Source of the DNA: Thermoplasmata archaeon
GTDB taxonomy: Archaea; Thermoplasmatota; Thermoplasmata; Thermoplasmatales; Thermoplasmataceae
Length of the DNA stretch: 64,000 nt
NCBI GenBank assembly: GCA_021806235.1
Contig: JAJZXU010000017.1
Span: 124,001 to 188,000, forward strand
Direction: 5' to 3'
This document shows positions 45,301 through 54,034 of the stretch, in pieces. Under the pieces are notes generated by a model. The model was given only the letters and a program-made list of their open reading frames with translations. It did not search any database and was not told the DNA's origin. How positions within the stretch are numbered: position 1 is the stretch's first letter; each line of letters opens with the position of its first letter. Made by a program: the position numbers and the translations under genes.

Positions 45301-45534
45301 ATGTTAAAGGAAAGTGTAACATATTTATTGGGTGGGCTGGCACTGATTGATCTTGTTGAGAGGGATTATGAATTTTTTTCAAAAATATTTGGAAATATTT
45401 AGGGACCGAAAGAATTCAAGAACATTGTAAAGTTTCTCTTTTACAGCAGGTTAACCTATTCTATGTCAGTGCACCAGATGCTTGATGCCTATCCCCGGGA
45501 ACTCATATTGCGTGTAAAAATAGTGCTGTACTGA
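45301..45534 (+). pseudogene. Transposase N-terminal relic with internal stop
   Basis: From ATG 45301 the frame reads VTYLLGGLALIDLVERDYEF then an in-frame TAG after FGNI, and continues GPKEFKNIVKFLFYSRLTYS, SVHQMLDAYPRELILR to a stop at 45534. It looks like the first 77 residues of a transposase (possibly of the IS4-superfamily), with the rest deleted. Family inferred from general resemblance. Confidence 0.5.
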
Positions 45535-45586
45535 AAAAATGTATCATATATTAGTTAAAATGCAAAACCATTGATACAGAGATCAG

Positions 45587-45841
45587 TTACCTGTAAATGT
45601 TCTTTCTGTGACCCAGTGATCTAACAATTATAACCCTTCTATTTTCTTCAATATCCGCAATCACTCTGTAGTCACCGACCCGTAGCTTGTATTCAGTTCT
45701 TCCAACCAGCCTCACGAAAAATCTGTGTGGATCACTTCTCGTGCCTTCTATTTTCTGAATAATTCTCCTGACCACAGGAATGTCCAGGCCTCGAAGCTGG
45801 AAAAGAGATTCCTCTGAGTATTCAACCTCAAAGTCTGTCAT
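45587..45841 (-). CDS. RelE/ParE-family toxin
   Basis: An 84-residue RelE-fold toxin, intact: VEYSEESLFQLRGLD at the start, VVRRIIQKIEGTRSDP, then VGRTEYKLRVGDYRVIADI and the C-terminal IIVRSLGHRKNIY with basic catalytic residues. It cleaves ribosome-bound mRNA when free. It overlaps the upstream antitoxin gene by 4 nt (ATGA). Confidence 0.92.
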   Translation of the reverse strand: MTDFEVEYSEESLFQLRGLDIPVVRRIIQKIEGTRSDPHRFFVRLVGRTEYKLRVGDYRVIADIEENRRVIIVRSLGHRKNIYR

Positions 45842-46080
45842 ATAATACCCAACTGTTTCTTTACCTCTTCTGTGGTGTATGTCTTCTTCTCTTTTACGTC
45901 AAGAAGGCTTCTAAGCAGAGATGCCCTAAAAAACTCATTGTAAACTCCTTCGTCGTCTCCCTCAGGAATCAATGACATAAGCGCATTTAACAACTCATCG
46001 TATGTCATTTTTTTGTATGCTCTGAGTCCGTTCAGTTTCTCTCTTGTAGATCTACTGATCTGTATTGTGGTGTGATCCAT
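45838..46080 (-). CDS. Antitoxin, VapB/ribbon-helix-helix-like
   Basis: About 80 residues from the ATG at 46080. A short N-terminal ribbon-helix-helix (TIQISRSTREKLNGLRAYKK then MTYDELLNALMSL) is followed by a charged toxin-binding tail (DVKEKKTYTTEEVKKQLGII). The frame is open up to 46221, but the extra residues are unlike the family and overlap the promoter (TTATATAG near 46116). First gene of the pair with the RelE toxin. Confidence 0.82.
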   Translation of the reverse strand: MDHTTIQISRSTREKLNGLRAYKKMTYDELLNALMSLIPEGDDEGVYNEFFRASLLRSLLDVKEKKTYTTEEVKKQLGII

Positions 46081-46578
46081 GTATATTCCCTGTATAATTA
46101 ATGTATAGCCACTATATAATTTTTGTGACTGACCAATTTGGCCATGTCTCTCACTGTATAGTAGCGTTGAAATTGATCTCCCGGAGGCTGATCTGGATAG
46201 AGGCATTGTGAGAGATATCATGAAATTACTTTCAACAACGCAATAGAAAGTATTTGTTTAAGATTTTAATGAAACCCCCTTGGACTCATATAGAAATCCA
46301 TAAAAAGGGTAATTTCAGGAACCTTTGTGAAGGATCAGGACATGATGGTTGAGACCGTTAAATCAAATTTCATTGCCTTTTCAGAGAACCAATCATTCTG
46401 TGAAGCTAGGATAAACAAATTTATAGGTCAATAAGGATACTATATTATGTCACACACTATAGTAACGGGGAGGTTTATATTTACACAAAATTATACACAC
46501 AACCATGCCGTGCAGGACATTTTTGAAATTACAGTAATTTGTACACATTATCATGAGAGCTTCTTTCATTTGAAAAAA
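46081..46578. other. Spacer with two coding relics
   Basis: No intact gene. Two plus-strand stretches look like protein tails: 46133-46246 (VEIDLPEADLDRGIVRDIMK, then LLSTTQ and stop) and 46294-46434 (VISGTFVKDQDMMVETVKSN, then FIAFSENQSF and stop). I do not recognise their families. The rest appears non-coding. Confidence 0.3.
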
Positions 46579-47445
46579 TTAAAAATATTTAATAAATCCC
46601 ATTTTCCCCCTTCTTATTTTATAGTATTTACTTAAATTTTTGGTCATTAAATTATAATAATGTGAAATGTTTACATACTGGTAACTGTTATTCCATGGTA
46701 TCTTGCTTTTTATTCTCATTGATAAACCTTTATAATTGGTAAATGTTGTTATGAATACAGGATCAAAATTAATACTGCCATTTTTTATGTACTTGCCTGT
46801 ATAAATACCCTCACGCATGGATAATTCCCCGAGTTTTATGGGGGATTTAATTAAATCACCTATCGCAAATATATTTTTTTTATACATAAAATTTTTATCA
46901 ACTTCTAAAAATTTATCAAAAAAATTTGGCCTGCATTCAGGTAATATATTATCACTTTTTTCCCTATATTTTATTCCAGATAACTCCATAAAATTTCTAA
47001 GTTTATTGCTAACGTCATCGCCTAAAAATGATAGAAATTCACCATTATAATGGAAGTTTTTACCCTTACTGTTTAAATATAACAGATATTGAATCAGTAT
47101 ATAATCGTCATATTTATTTTCTGAAGACAGTATTAAGTTATCATATTTTTTAATGGTTTTTAAAAAATTGATCTGGTCATTTCTATCGCATCCTAAGGAC
47201 AGTATTAATTTATCGCAATAATAGGTATTTTTATTGGTTTTAACACTTAAATTACCTGTATCTATATCTGTTACTGTTTCATTTTTTATATTTTTTACAT
47301 ATATTTTTTCAATGCCGGTTTTTGAATAGTAATTAAAATAATTATTATTATTTATTAGAACAACATCATAATGATTTTTTAATTCATAATATGCATTTAT
47401 TCCCGAATAACCTGAACCTGCAATAACTATTTTTAATTTATTCAT
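46579..47445 (-). CDS. NDH-2-like FAD-dependent NAD(P)H oxidoreductase
   Basis: A 288-residue two-dinucleotide-binding flavoprotein. The N-terminal FAD motif is IVIAGSGYSGINAYYEL; a second turn appears at LILSLGCDRND; the C-terminal FAD-contact is KKNIFAIGDLIKSP. It resembles type II NADH dehydrogenase or sulfide:quinone reductase but is about 100 residues shorter than usual, and I do not see a clear NAD-binding GxGxxG in the middle. The redox partner is uncertain; Cys pairs typical of sulfide:quinone reductase are absent. It lies 24 bp downstream of the HTH_10 regulator gene on the same strand. Confidence 0.7.
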   Translation of the reverse strand: MNKLKIVIAGSGYSGINAYYELKNHYDVVLINNNNYFNYYSKTGIEKIYVKNIKNETVTDIDTGNLSVKTNKNTYYCDKLILSLGCDRNDQINFLKTIKKYDNLILSSENKYDDYILIQYLLYLNSKGKNFHYNGEFLSFLGDDVSNKLRNFMELSGIKYREKSDNILPECRPNFFDKFLEVDKNFMYKKNIFAIGDLIKSPIKLGELSMREGIYTGKYIKNGSINFDPVFITTFTNYKGLSMRIKSKIPWNNSYQYVNISHYYNLMTKNLSKYYKIRRGKMGFIKYF

Positions 47446-47469
47446 TTAAATGCATTACCAGAAGTTAAT

Positions 47470-48078
47470 CTAATAAAAACTTTCCTCAAGAAAATGATTT
47501 AGCAGCGTCCTTATTGTAATGTTTAATTTTGTAGGAGTTATATTCAATGTTTTTGATAATTCAATTAAATTTATCTTCTTCGGGACATCAAAGTACCCGA
47601 GGTCGAATGCCTCCTTTAATATAAAAAGTGATTCTGACTTTACAGCATTTCCATGTTCTATCTTAATTGAAACATTATTCCCGGTTTCCTTTTTTAATGA
47701 TTCCCCGAGCATTTTTATATCATCCATATTTTCAAGGGAGATTTTCCATACATTATGCTTATCATCTATAGTTTCATTGTTTTCAAAATCTCTATTTCCG
47801 TTTGAATATTTTTTCATTGCTGAAATTAAATTGCATATTTTTAGCGTTGACCTTATAATAATGATCTTCTCATTCTTATATAAAATATCTATGCTTATAA
47901 TACTGTCTGATTCCTTTAGAGTTTTTATTACATCATCATAATTGTTGTTGTAATTTATTTCTATTATTTCATACATTTTATTATCATTAAGTTCCCTTTT
48001 CAGTATTTTTAAATTGAAATCGTATGGAATTTTACCTAAATAACACTTGCTATAATTCAATGTATATTTTACTTTCAT
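47470..48078 (-). CDS. HTH_10 (Bat-like) transcriptional regulator
   Basis: A 202-residue regulator. The C-terminal 55 residues match the archaeal HTH_10 domain: ILKEAFDLGYFDVPKKINLI then ELSKTLNITPTKLNITIRTLL. The N-terminal 140 residues form an alpha/beta sensor-like part of unknown ligand. The ATG at 48078 follows GGGAGGTGATCAG, which belongs to repeat R2. It probably controls the flavoprotein downstream and may be shared with glgE, which has the same leader element; this link is inferred from the repeat only. Confidence 0.8.
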   Translation of the reverse strand: MKVKYTLNYSKCYLGKIPYDFNLKILKRELNDNKMYEIIEINYNNNYDDVIKTLKESDSIISIDILYKNEKIIIIRSTLKICNLISAMKKYSNGNRDFENNETIDDKHNVWKISLENMDDIKMLGESLKKETGNNVSIKIEHGNAVKSESLFILKEAFDLGYFDVPKKINLIELSKTLNITPTKLNITIRTLLNHFLEESFY

Positions 48079-48301
48079 CTGATCACCTCCCGGACCCTAC
48101 ACCTATTTAATGGGAGGAATTTAAAAAATATCTGCAGAAACGACAGATGGAATCCTCCACATGGTCTTAATACTCTATTCTGGGACGGAACACAGTTACC
48201 ACGGGTCTGTGGAGCACCCATGTATATATCTCTCTGATCCAACTTCTGCTTTCCTTTCATATTTTCAAAGCCTCCTGAGCAACTCTTTTATTGCCATCAC
48301 G
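48079..48301 (-). repeat. Repeat R2, leader element before the HTH_10 gene (pairs with R1)
   Basis: A 223-bp diverged copy of R1 (40087-40402) in the same orientation relative to the downstream gene. Reading toward the gene it ends AAATTCCTCCCATT...GGGTCCGGGAGGTGATCAG and the ATG. CCTCCC and GGGAGG are perfectly complementary here, one base pair more than in R1. The far end keeps the codons for DGNKRVAQEALK found at the glgB tail in R1. Confidence 0.75.
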
Positions 48302-48446
48302 AAACGAGCCAATCTCTTTAGAGTAGTTGATGATTGACGTTATCGCTTTCTATGTATGCGGTTATATTATTCTTTAAGTATATATTAATATTTGCAAGAT
48401 GCGAAAACGCATTAAATTCTAAGGATGATTCAGTTAATATATAAAA

Positions 48447-48456
48447 TTTATAAATA
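48447..48456 (+). promoter_or_regulatory. TATA box of rpiA
   Basis: TTTATAAATA lies 19-28 nt upstream of the GTG at 48475, consistent with a leaderless mRNA that begins at the GTG. Confidence 0.55.
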
Positions 48457-48474
48457 AATTAATAATAAACCTTT

Positions 48475-49143
48475 GTGTTTGAAAATGATAAAAAAATTGC
48501 CGCTGCTGAGGCAATAAAATATGTAAAAAGCAATATGAAAATTGGTCTGGGAACCGGGTCAACGACAAAATTCTTTCTTGATAATCTGGGCGAATTAATA
48601 AAGGATGGAGAAATAAAAAATATTACCGGTGTCCCAACATCCAAAAAAACGGAAGAAATAGCAAGGTCATACGGAATTAAAATAGATAATAATTTAGATA
48701 ATATAGAGATTGATTTTGATGGTGCTGATGAATATGATATTTATGGTAATTTAATAAAGGGTGGTGGTGGAGCCCTTGTAAGGGAAAAAATCGTCGCCTA
48801 TAACAGTAAAGATGTTTATATAATGGTTGACGAAAGTAAATTTTCAGAAAAATTACATAACTTTTCCCTGCCTGTTGAGGTAATACCATTTATGGAGGAT
48901 ATAACAAAAAAAAATATAGAAAAATTAGGATGCAAATGCTCTTTCAGGGATAATAAAAACTTTGTAAGTGATAATGGAAATTATATAATAGATTGTAGAT
49001 TTAATTATACGGATGTTAAATACGAAGAAGAAATAAAGATGCTCCCCGGTGTTGTTGAGGTTGGCATATTTAAAAATATTGCAACAAAAATATTTGAGGG
49101 GAAAAACAATAAATGCAATACAATTTCCATAAGAAAATTATAA
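48475..49143 (+). CDS. rpiA: Ribose-5-phosphate isomerase A
   Basis: A 222-residue enzyme interconverting ribose 5-phosphate and ribulose 5-phosphate. The phosphate loop GLGTGSTTKF, the catalytic region FDGADEYD and KGGGGALVREKI are all present, with the Lys in VDESKF. The start is GTG at 48475, set by the TATA box. Full length. It overlaps the convergent phoU-like gene by 6 nt at the 3' end. Confidence 0.95.
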   Translation: MFENDKKIAAAEAIKYVKSNMKIGLGTGSTTKFFLDNLGELIKDGEIKNITGVPTSKKTEEIARSYGIKIDNNLDNIEIDFDGADEYDIYGNLIKGGGGALVREKIVAYNSKDVYIMVDESKFSEKLHNFSLPVEVIPFMEDITKKNIEKLGCKCSFRDNKNFVSDNGNYIIDCRFNYTDVKYEEEIKMLPGVVEVGIFKNIATKIFEGKNNKCNTISIRKL

Positions 49144-50106
49144 TGTTATTTCATTATTCATTGAGAGAACCATATCCATTGCAAGCTCAGCAATATCTGT
49201 AGAATATAATCCTATCCTTGATATTTCCTCAGATGAGGATGATACTGTAGCTATATCCGATGAATTGCCAAGACCTAATAATTCTTTTTTCTGTGTCATT
49301 ATATTTTTTTTGGTTGATATTATATCATTTAAACCGATGTATTTCCTGGCGTAAAATAATGCTATTGCCCTTTTGAATAAATCCAGTGAATAGGTTAAAT
49401 TTTCAACAATTTTTGATGATGGTATTTCTATTATTAATTTCCTATTTGTCCAGATATCACATAGATTCACAGCATGATCCGCTATTCTTTCCAGTATCCT
49501 TGATAATAACAGGTAGAATATATTGTTATCATCATTGCCCTTGCTTTTTACTTCCCTGTAAATGTACCACTGGAATCTATCGATTTCATCATCGCGGTTT
49601 ATAACATTTTTTAACAGTTCCGCATCATCCTCATCTATTCCCTTAATAACATCGTATATCATTGACTCAACGTTTAACGACATTCTTTTTATTGAGTTAT
49701 ATACAGGATATGAACTTGAATTCAAAACATTCTGTAAAACAATCTTTTTTGAGTCCTCTTCAAATATTTCTATGCCTATTACAAGCTTTGAAAATTTTTT
49801 TATTGTAGTCCTGATTTCATCATTGATGTAATTGAAGCTCCTGATTGCCAGTGTATCAAAACCAGAGATATATAATGAGATTAATGTCCTTTCAAGACTT
49901 TTATTATCAAGCTGTGTGTTTAATGTTAATGTTTTATTTATCTCCGTTTTTACATCCATATTGCCATATAGAATTAATTTATCCTTTTCTTCATCTATCT
50001 TAATTTCACTGCTTCTTACAAGATTGTTCTTTTTAACCCATTTTGACGGGAGCGAAACGATATACGTTGAGCCACCGGTTAATTGTATTTTTCTTACAGA
50101 CGACAT
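49138..50106 (-). CDS. PhoU-domain regulator with AbrB N-terminus
   Basis: A 322-residue protein with an N-terminal SpoVT/AbrB-like DNA-binding domain (RKIQLTGGSTYIVSLPSKWV) and a C-terminal three-helix PhoU-like region (VESMIYDVIKGIDEDDAELL, RDDEIDRFQWYIYREVK, LERIADHAVNL). Archaeal AbrB-PhoU fusions are thought to act as phosphate-responsive regulators. No pst transporter genes are adjacent. Promoter: an AT run (ATATATAGTTATTATT-like) immediately upstream. Confidence 0.87.
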   Translation of the reverse strand: MSSVRKIQLTGGSTYIVSLPSKWVKKNNLVRSSEIKIDEEKDKLILYGNMDVKTEINKTLTLNTQLDNKSLERTLISLYISGFDTLAIRSFNYINDEIRTTIKKFSKLVIGIEIFEEDSKKIVLQNVLNSSSYPVYNSIKRMSLNVESMIYDVIKGIDEDDAELLKNVINRDDEIDRFQWYIYREVKSKGNDDNNIFYLLLSRILERIADHAVNLCDIWTNRKLIIEIPSSKIVENLTYSLDLFKRAIALFYARKYIGLNDIISTKKNIMTQKKELLGLGNSSDIATVSSSSEEISRIGLYSTDIAELAMDMVLSMNNEITL

Positions 50107-50164
50107 GATATATATAATAATAATAACTATATATATTTATCCTAACTTAAATAAAATATATAAT

Positions 50165-50884
50165 TTATTTTTTTATAACCTTATTTTTATTAAAGAAATA
50201 TGCAATAGATATTCCAGCAATATATAATGCACCGATAGAGAGCATATATTTGAAGGCTATGGCATATATATAGTATTCAAATAAGGTAAATCCACTAACC
50301 TTTATAGGCCCCTCCACTTCCATTGTGATGTTCTTACTTATTGTATAATTTACAACATAAAGGCCTGTTGGTAAATTTTTTGCATTATAATACATATATG
50401 TTTTATTGTTTTTTATTTCAGGATGCAAACTACTGTAACCTATGGTTTTATTATATCCTGATGAGGTTATTCTTAAATGCGATGAGCTTAAGGCACCCGT
50501 ATAATTTGTTATGATTGTTATATTATAATTACTGTGTATGCCAGAATATGGTGTTATCGCTGTTTCAATTGATGTATTTCCTACATTTTCACTCTCAATC
50601 CCGTTTGATGTATACAGTAAATTGGAATATACACCGGAAACAATTATTAATGCTACAAATAAAACAACTATTCCACCAAAAAATCTTGGTTTAAACTTAT
50701 ACATGTTAAGATAATGCATTAATAAGAATATTACAACCGGAATTAAAAAAATCAGTAAAAGTAAATCAGGATTTAGCAAGGCAAGGTAGAACACAAGGAC
50801 GGAAAATAATATACCGAATACTGGAATGAAGATACGGTTGTGTTTTCTCAGAATTTTTTTGATCTCAATCTTTTTAATATCCAT
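50165..50884 (-). CDS. Membrane protein with glycosylated ectodomain
   Basis: A 239-residue protein with three N-terminal helices (residues about 18-37, 40-58 and 68-88), an ectodomain of about 110 residues rich in N-x-S/T sequons (IHSNYNITIITNYT), and one C-terminal helix (MLSIGALYIAGISIAYFF) with a basic tail. No family recognised. It lies downstream of the divergent XRE-CBS gene's promoter and next to the PhoU-like gene. Function unknown. Confidence 0.6.
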   Translation of the reverse strand: MDIKKIEIKKILRKHNRIFIPVFGILFSVLVFYLALLNPDLLLLIFLIPVVIFLLMHYLNMYKFKPRFFGGIVVLFVALIIVSGVYSNLLYTSNGIESENVGNTSIETAITPYSGIHSNYNITIITNYTGALSSSHLRITSSGYNKTIGYSSLHPEIKNNKTYMYYNAKNLPTGLYVVNYTISKNITMEVEGPIKVSGFTLFEYYIYAIAFKYMLSIGALYIAGISIAYFFNKNKVIKK

Positions 50885-51005
50885 TATAGTTGATAATAAA
50901 TTATAATATAAATGATTATTTAATAATAATACTGCTTAAATATTTTAAGGTTGATATTTGAATTAAAAACAATAATTATTAATAGTAATTTATTATAGCA
51001 AATAA

Positions 51006-51584
51006 ATGCTTCCCAGTATTGAAGAATTAAGAAAAATGCGTAAATCCCTTGGTATAAGCCAGAAGGAGCTGGCAAGGGTAAGTGGTGTAAGCCAGTCATA
51101 CATAGCCAGATTGGAAAAGGGTGAAATAAATCCTGCATATGATAAGGTAAGAAAGATTTTTGAGTATTTAAATAGCTCAGGAAACAGGGCAAGGGACATA
51201 TCAATAAAGGCAGAACTCATCATGACAAAGGATGTGATAACCTGTGATATGAATGATTCTATTATATTTGCACTGAATAAAATGCGTGAAAAGGGATATT
51301 CACAGCTACCGGTTGTAACATCCGACAAAAGGATTATAGGAACAATAACAGAAGCCGATATAAATGATATGTTAATAAAGGGTACATCTATTGACTCCTT
51401 AAAACATTTAACTGTAAGAAAGGTTATGGGCAATGTTTTACCCCAGCTGGATAAGGATAGCCCGATCTCCATGATTTACCCGTTATTAAAGTATTCAAAT
51501 GCGGTTTTAATAGTTGATGGCACAGAATTAAAAGGTATTATAACCAAGGCTGACATACTCAAAGCGGTAGAAACATATGGCTAA
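51006..51584 (+). CDS. XRE-type HTH regulator with CBS pair
   Basis: A 192-residue regulator: an XRE helix-turn-helix at residues 5-58 (KSLGISQKELARVSGVSQSY, IARLEKGEINPAYDKV) and two CBS motifs (about 68-125 and 128-190; KGYSQLPVVTSDKRIIGTIT; AVLIVDGTELKGIITKADI), which bind adenosyl nucleotides. This archaeal architecture probably senses energy or SAM state. It overlaps carS by 8 nt, which overlaps pth2 by 7 nt, giving a three-gene operon. Confidence 0.92.
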   Translation: MLPSIEELRKMRKSLGISQKELARVSGVSQSYIARLEKGEINPAYDKVRKIFEYLNSSGNRARDISIKAELIMTKDVITCDMNDSIIFALNKMREKGYSQLPVVTSDKRIIGTITEADINDMLIKGTSIDSLKHLTVRKVMGNVLPQLDKDSPISMIYPLLKYSNAVLIVDGTELKGIITKADILKAVETYG

Positions 51585-52134
51585 TATTGTTTTATTTACT
51601 GTATATTCGATAATATTGTTTTTGCCGGCATATATAGCAAACCCTGGGGCAGTTATTACCGGTGGTTATATAAAAATGGATCTTGGCAAAAGTTTCCATG
51701 GCAAAAGGATTCTGGGTGATGGAAAATCCTGGTCGGGTTTTATCGGTGGTTCTTTAATAGGCATATTATCTGGAGTAATAATTTTTTATATTGTGCTGCT
51801 TCTGAAAATTCCATATGGTAATTACGGAAAAACTATTTTAGATGCAGTGTATGTTTTAATACCTATGAGTTTCGGTTCCCTCATAGGAGATATATCAGGT
51901 TCATTTATAAAGAGAAGAATGAACCTGAAACGTGGTGCCAGGGGTTCAATACTGGATCAATGGCCATTTGTATTGATGTCGTTTTTATTACTGTTCATTT
52001 TTGCCAGGCCGTTTTTTATAAAGTTTTACGGAGATTTTATAGCTATAATAGTAATACTGCTAATAACGCCACCGGTACATAGGGGCGTAAATATACTGGC
52101 ATACAAATTTAAAATGAAGGATGTTCCATGGTAA
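51577..52134 (+). CDS. carS: CDP-archaeol synthase
   Basis: A 185-residue integral membrane enzyme activating unsaturated archaeol with CTP for polar lipid synthesis. Five helices; the conserved region MDLGKSFHGKRILGDGKSWS with FIGGSLIG and, near the end, SLIGDISGSFIKRRMN...GARGSILDQ fits the CarS/CdsA-like family. It is embedded between the XRE-CBS regulator and pth2 with overlaps on both sides. Confidence 0.94.
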   Translation: MANIVLFTVYSIILFLPAYIANPGAVITGGYIKMDLGKSFHGKRILGDGKSWSGFIGGSLIGILSGVIIFYIVLLLKIPYGNYGKTILDAVYVLIPMSFGSLIGDISGSFIKRRMNLKRGARGSILDQWPFVLMSFLLLFIFARPFFIKFYGDFIAIIVILLITPPVHRGVNILAYKFKMKDVPW

Positions 52135-52478
52135 AGATGGTAATAGCAATACGGAGGGATATAGATATGGGAAAGGGTAAAATTGCAGCACAGGCGGCAC
52201 ATGCAGCTGTTGCATGCACAGTATTATCCATGAAGAAAAATAAAAAAATTTTCAATGAATGGTACTCACTCGGGCAGAAGAAGGTTGTGGTTAAGGTTGA
52301 TAACGTTGAGGAGATATATAAAATAAAAGAGGAATGCAAAGATTTAGGAGTAATAAGTGAGATAATTACGGATGCAGGATTTACCCAGATAATGCCGGGA
52401 ACTGTAACGTGTATCGGCATTGGTCCTGATAAGGATGATATACTGGATGAGATAACCGGGAAATATAAATTATTATAA
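52128..52478 (+). CDS. pth2: Peptidyl-tRNA hydrolase, archaeal type (Pth2)
   Basis: A 116-residue enzyme recycling peptidyl-tRNA. Family marks: KMVIAIRRDIDMGKGKIAAQ, AAHAAV, then KVVVKVDN and ITDAGFTQIMPGTVTCIGIGP. It overlaps carS by 7 nt and convergently overlaps the next gene by 6 nt. Confidence 0.96.
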   Translation: MVKMVIAIRRDIDMGKGKIAAQAAHAAVACTVLSMKKNKKIFNEWYSLGQKKVVVKVDNVEEIYKIKEECKDLGVISEIITDAGFTQIMPGTVTCIGIGPDKDDILDEITGKYKLL

Positions 52479-53645
52479 TTTTTTAAAAGAATTATCAAAA
52501 TCGTTTATTATATCGTTATAATCCTCTATGCCCAGCGATAACCGTATTAGATTTTCCGTTATGCCTGTTTTCTCTCTCTCTTCTGCTGTTAAGGATAAAT
52601 GCGATGTTTCCACTGGCAGGGTTATCAGGCTTTCAACACCTCCTAAACTTGCAGCGTATGATGGTATTTCCAGATTTTTAATGAATTTATGAGCATCGAG
52701 ATTACCATTTAATTTAAATGATATCATTCCCCCAAAACTTTTTAGATTTTTTACTGCAATATTATGATATTTATTATTTTTTAATCCTGGATAATAAACC
52801 TCTGCAACGTAATCTGAATTATATAAATAATCAGAAATTTTATTACCGTTTTCATTGTGTTTTTCCATTCTTAAACCCAGTGTTTTTAAACCCCTATATG
52901 CTAAATATGATTGAAAAGCATCTGGTATTGCACCAAAAGTTTTCCTGGCATTAACAATATTATCATAATATTCTTTACTGGATGTGCCTGCCAGGCCCAG
53001 TAATAAATCGGAATGCCCTGCAATATATTTGGTTCCACTATGAACAACAATATCAACACCTAAATCTACTGGCTTCTGGTTATATGGTGATGCAAAGGTG
53101 GCGTCGTCTATTAGTATTATATTATTTTCTTTGCAATATTTTGATATTTTTAATATATCTGGGACCTCAAGCAATGGATTTGTTACTGATTCTATGTAAA
53201 TTGCTTTGTAATTTTTCTTATATATATTTAAATTATTTAAATCATCAACAGAGATAAAATCAATATTTATTCCATAATTTTTTAATGATCTTGAGAACAA
53301 ACTGTAAGTCTGGCCGTACAGCTCATTTATTGCCAGTAAATTATCTCCCTTTTTTAAAACGCTTAAAATCACGGAACTTATTGCCGCCATGCCAGATGAA
53401 AAAGCCAGGCCATAATCACAGTTTTCAAGAGACTTATATTTCTCTTCGAGTGACTGTATTGTAGGGTTCCCCCATCTTGAATAGACATATGGCAAATTCC
53501 TTGTATTATCAGTATATACATCTTCGTTGCTATTTGGATATATGAATGTGGAGTTTTCAAATATCGGTGTAACGACATTTCCTATCTGTGGTATTTTTAA
53601 ATCACCTGCATGTACCGCCTTTGTATTAAAACCTGTGAATTCCAT
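52473..53645 (-). CDS. Cystathionine gamma-synthase/lyase-type PLP enzyme
   Basis: A 390-residue fold-type I enzyme of the Cys/Met metabolism family. The N-terminal VVTPIFENSTFIYP and YSRWGNPT motifs, the PLP Lys in VVHSGTKYIAGHSDLL and the C-terminal GGVESLITLPVETSH are visible. The family includes cystathionine gamma-synthase, gamma-lyase, beta-lyase and methionine gamma-lyase; sequence alone does not separate them. Monocistronic. Confidence 0.9.
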   Translation of the reverse strand: MEFTGFNTKAVHAGDLKIPQIGNVVTPIFENSTFIYPNSNEDVYTDNTRNLPYVYSRWGNPTIQSLEEKYKSLENCDYGLAFSSGMAAISSVILSVLKKGDNLLAINELYGQTYSLFSRSLKNYGINIDFISVDDLNNLNIYKKNYKAIYIESVTNPLLEVPDILKISKYCKENNIILIDDATFASPYNQKPVDLGVDIVVHSGTKYIAGHSDLLLGLAGTSSKEYYDNIVNARKTFGAIPDAFQSYLAYRGLKTLGLRMEKHNENGNKISDYLYNSDYVAEVYYPGLKNNKYHNIAVKNLKSFGGMISFKLNGNLDAHKFIKNLEIPSYAASLGGVESLITLPVETSHLSLTAEEREKTGITENLIRLSLGIEDYNDIINDFDNSFKKL

Positions 53646-54034
53646 TACAATATATTTATGTAGATATAATAAACTTTACCGATTGTGTAGTTGACATTTC
53701 CTGATAACTCTCTGTTTTATGGTGATATATGAATTGATCAATATTCCCTATTTTTTCATTGTTTTTCAATGACTACCGCTATTGCTGTTATCAAGACTCC
53801 AGTTGAAAATGTACCTTAGTTCTTCAAATAAATCCCGGATCAGTCTCTCCACCTTTTTCATTTGACATTTTTACTTACCAGACCCTTTGCGACTGCACGT
53901 CCATCTATACCCAATTCTGCAAGGTCTGGTATATTCTGACAAACGTTCACAAATTCAATTACTTAAATCTAACACCATAATAAAAATCATCGATAGAATA
54001 AATAATAATTTATAATGTTTAATTATAACCATTT
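53646..54034. other. Intergenic region with a coding relic
   Basis: About 390 bp without an intact gene. On the minus strand at 53858-53962 an uninterrupted stretch (NVCQNIPDLAELGIDGRAVA, then KGLVSKNVK and stop) looks like the tail of a transposase or similar. An AT-rich promoter-like block precedes tmk at 54035. Confidence 0.3.
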
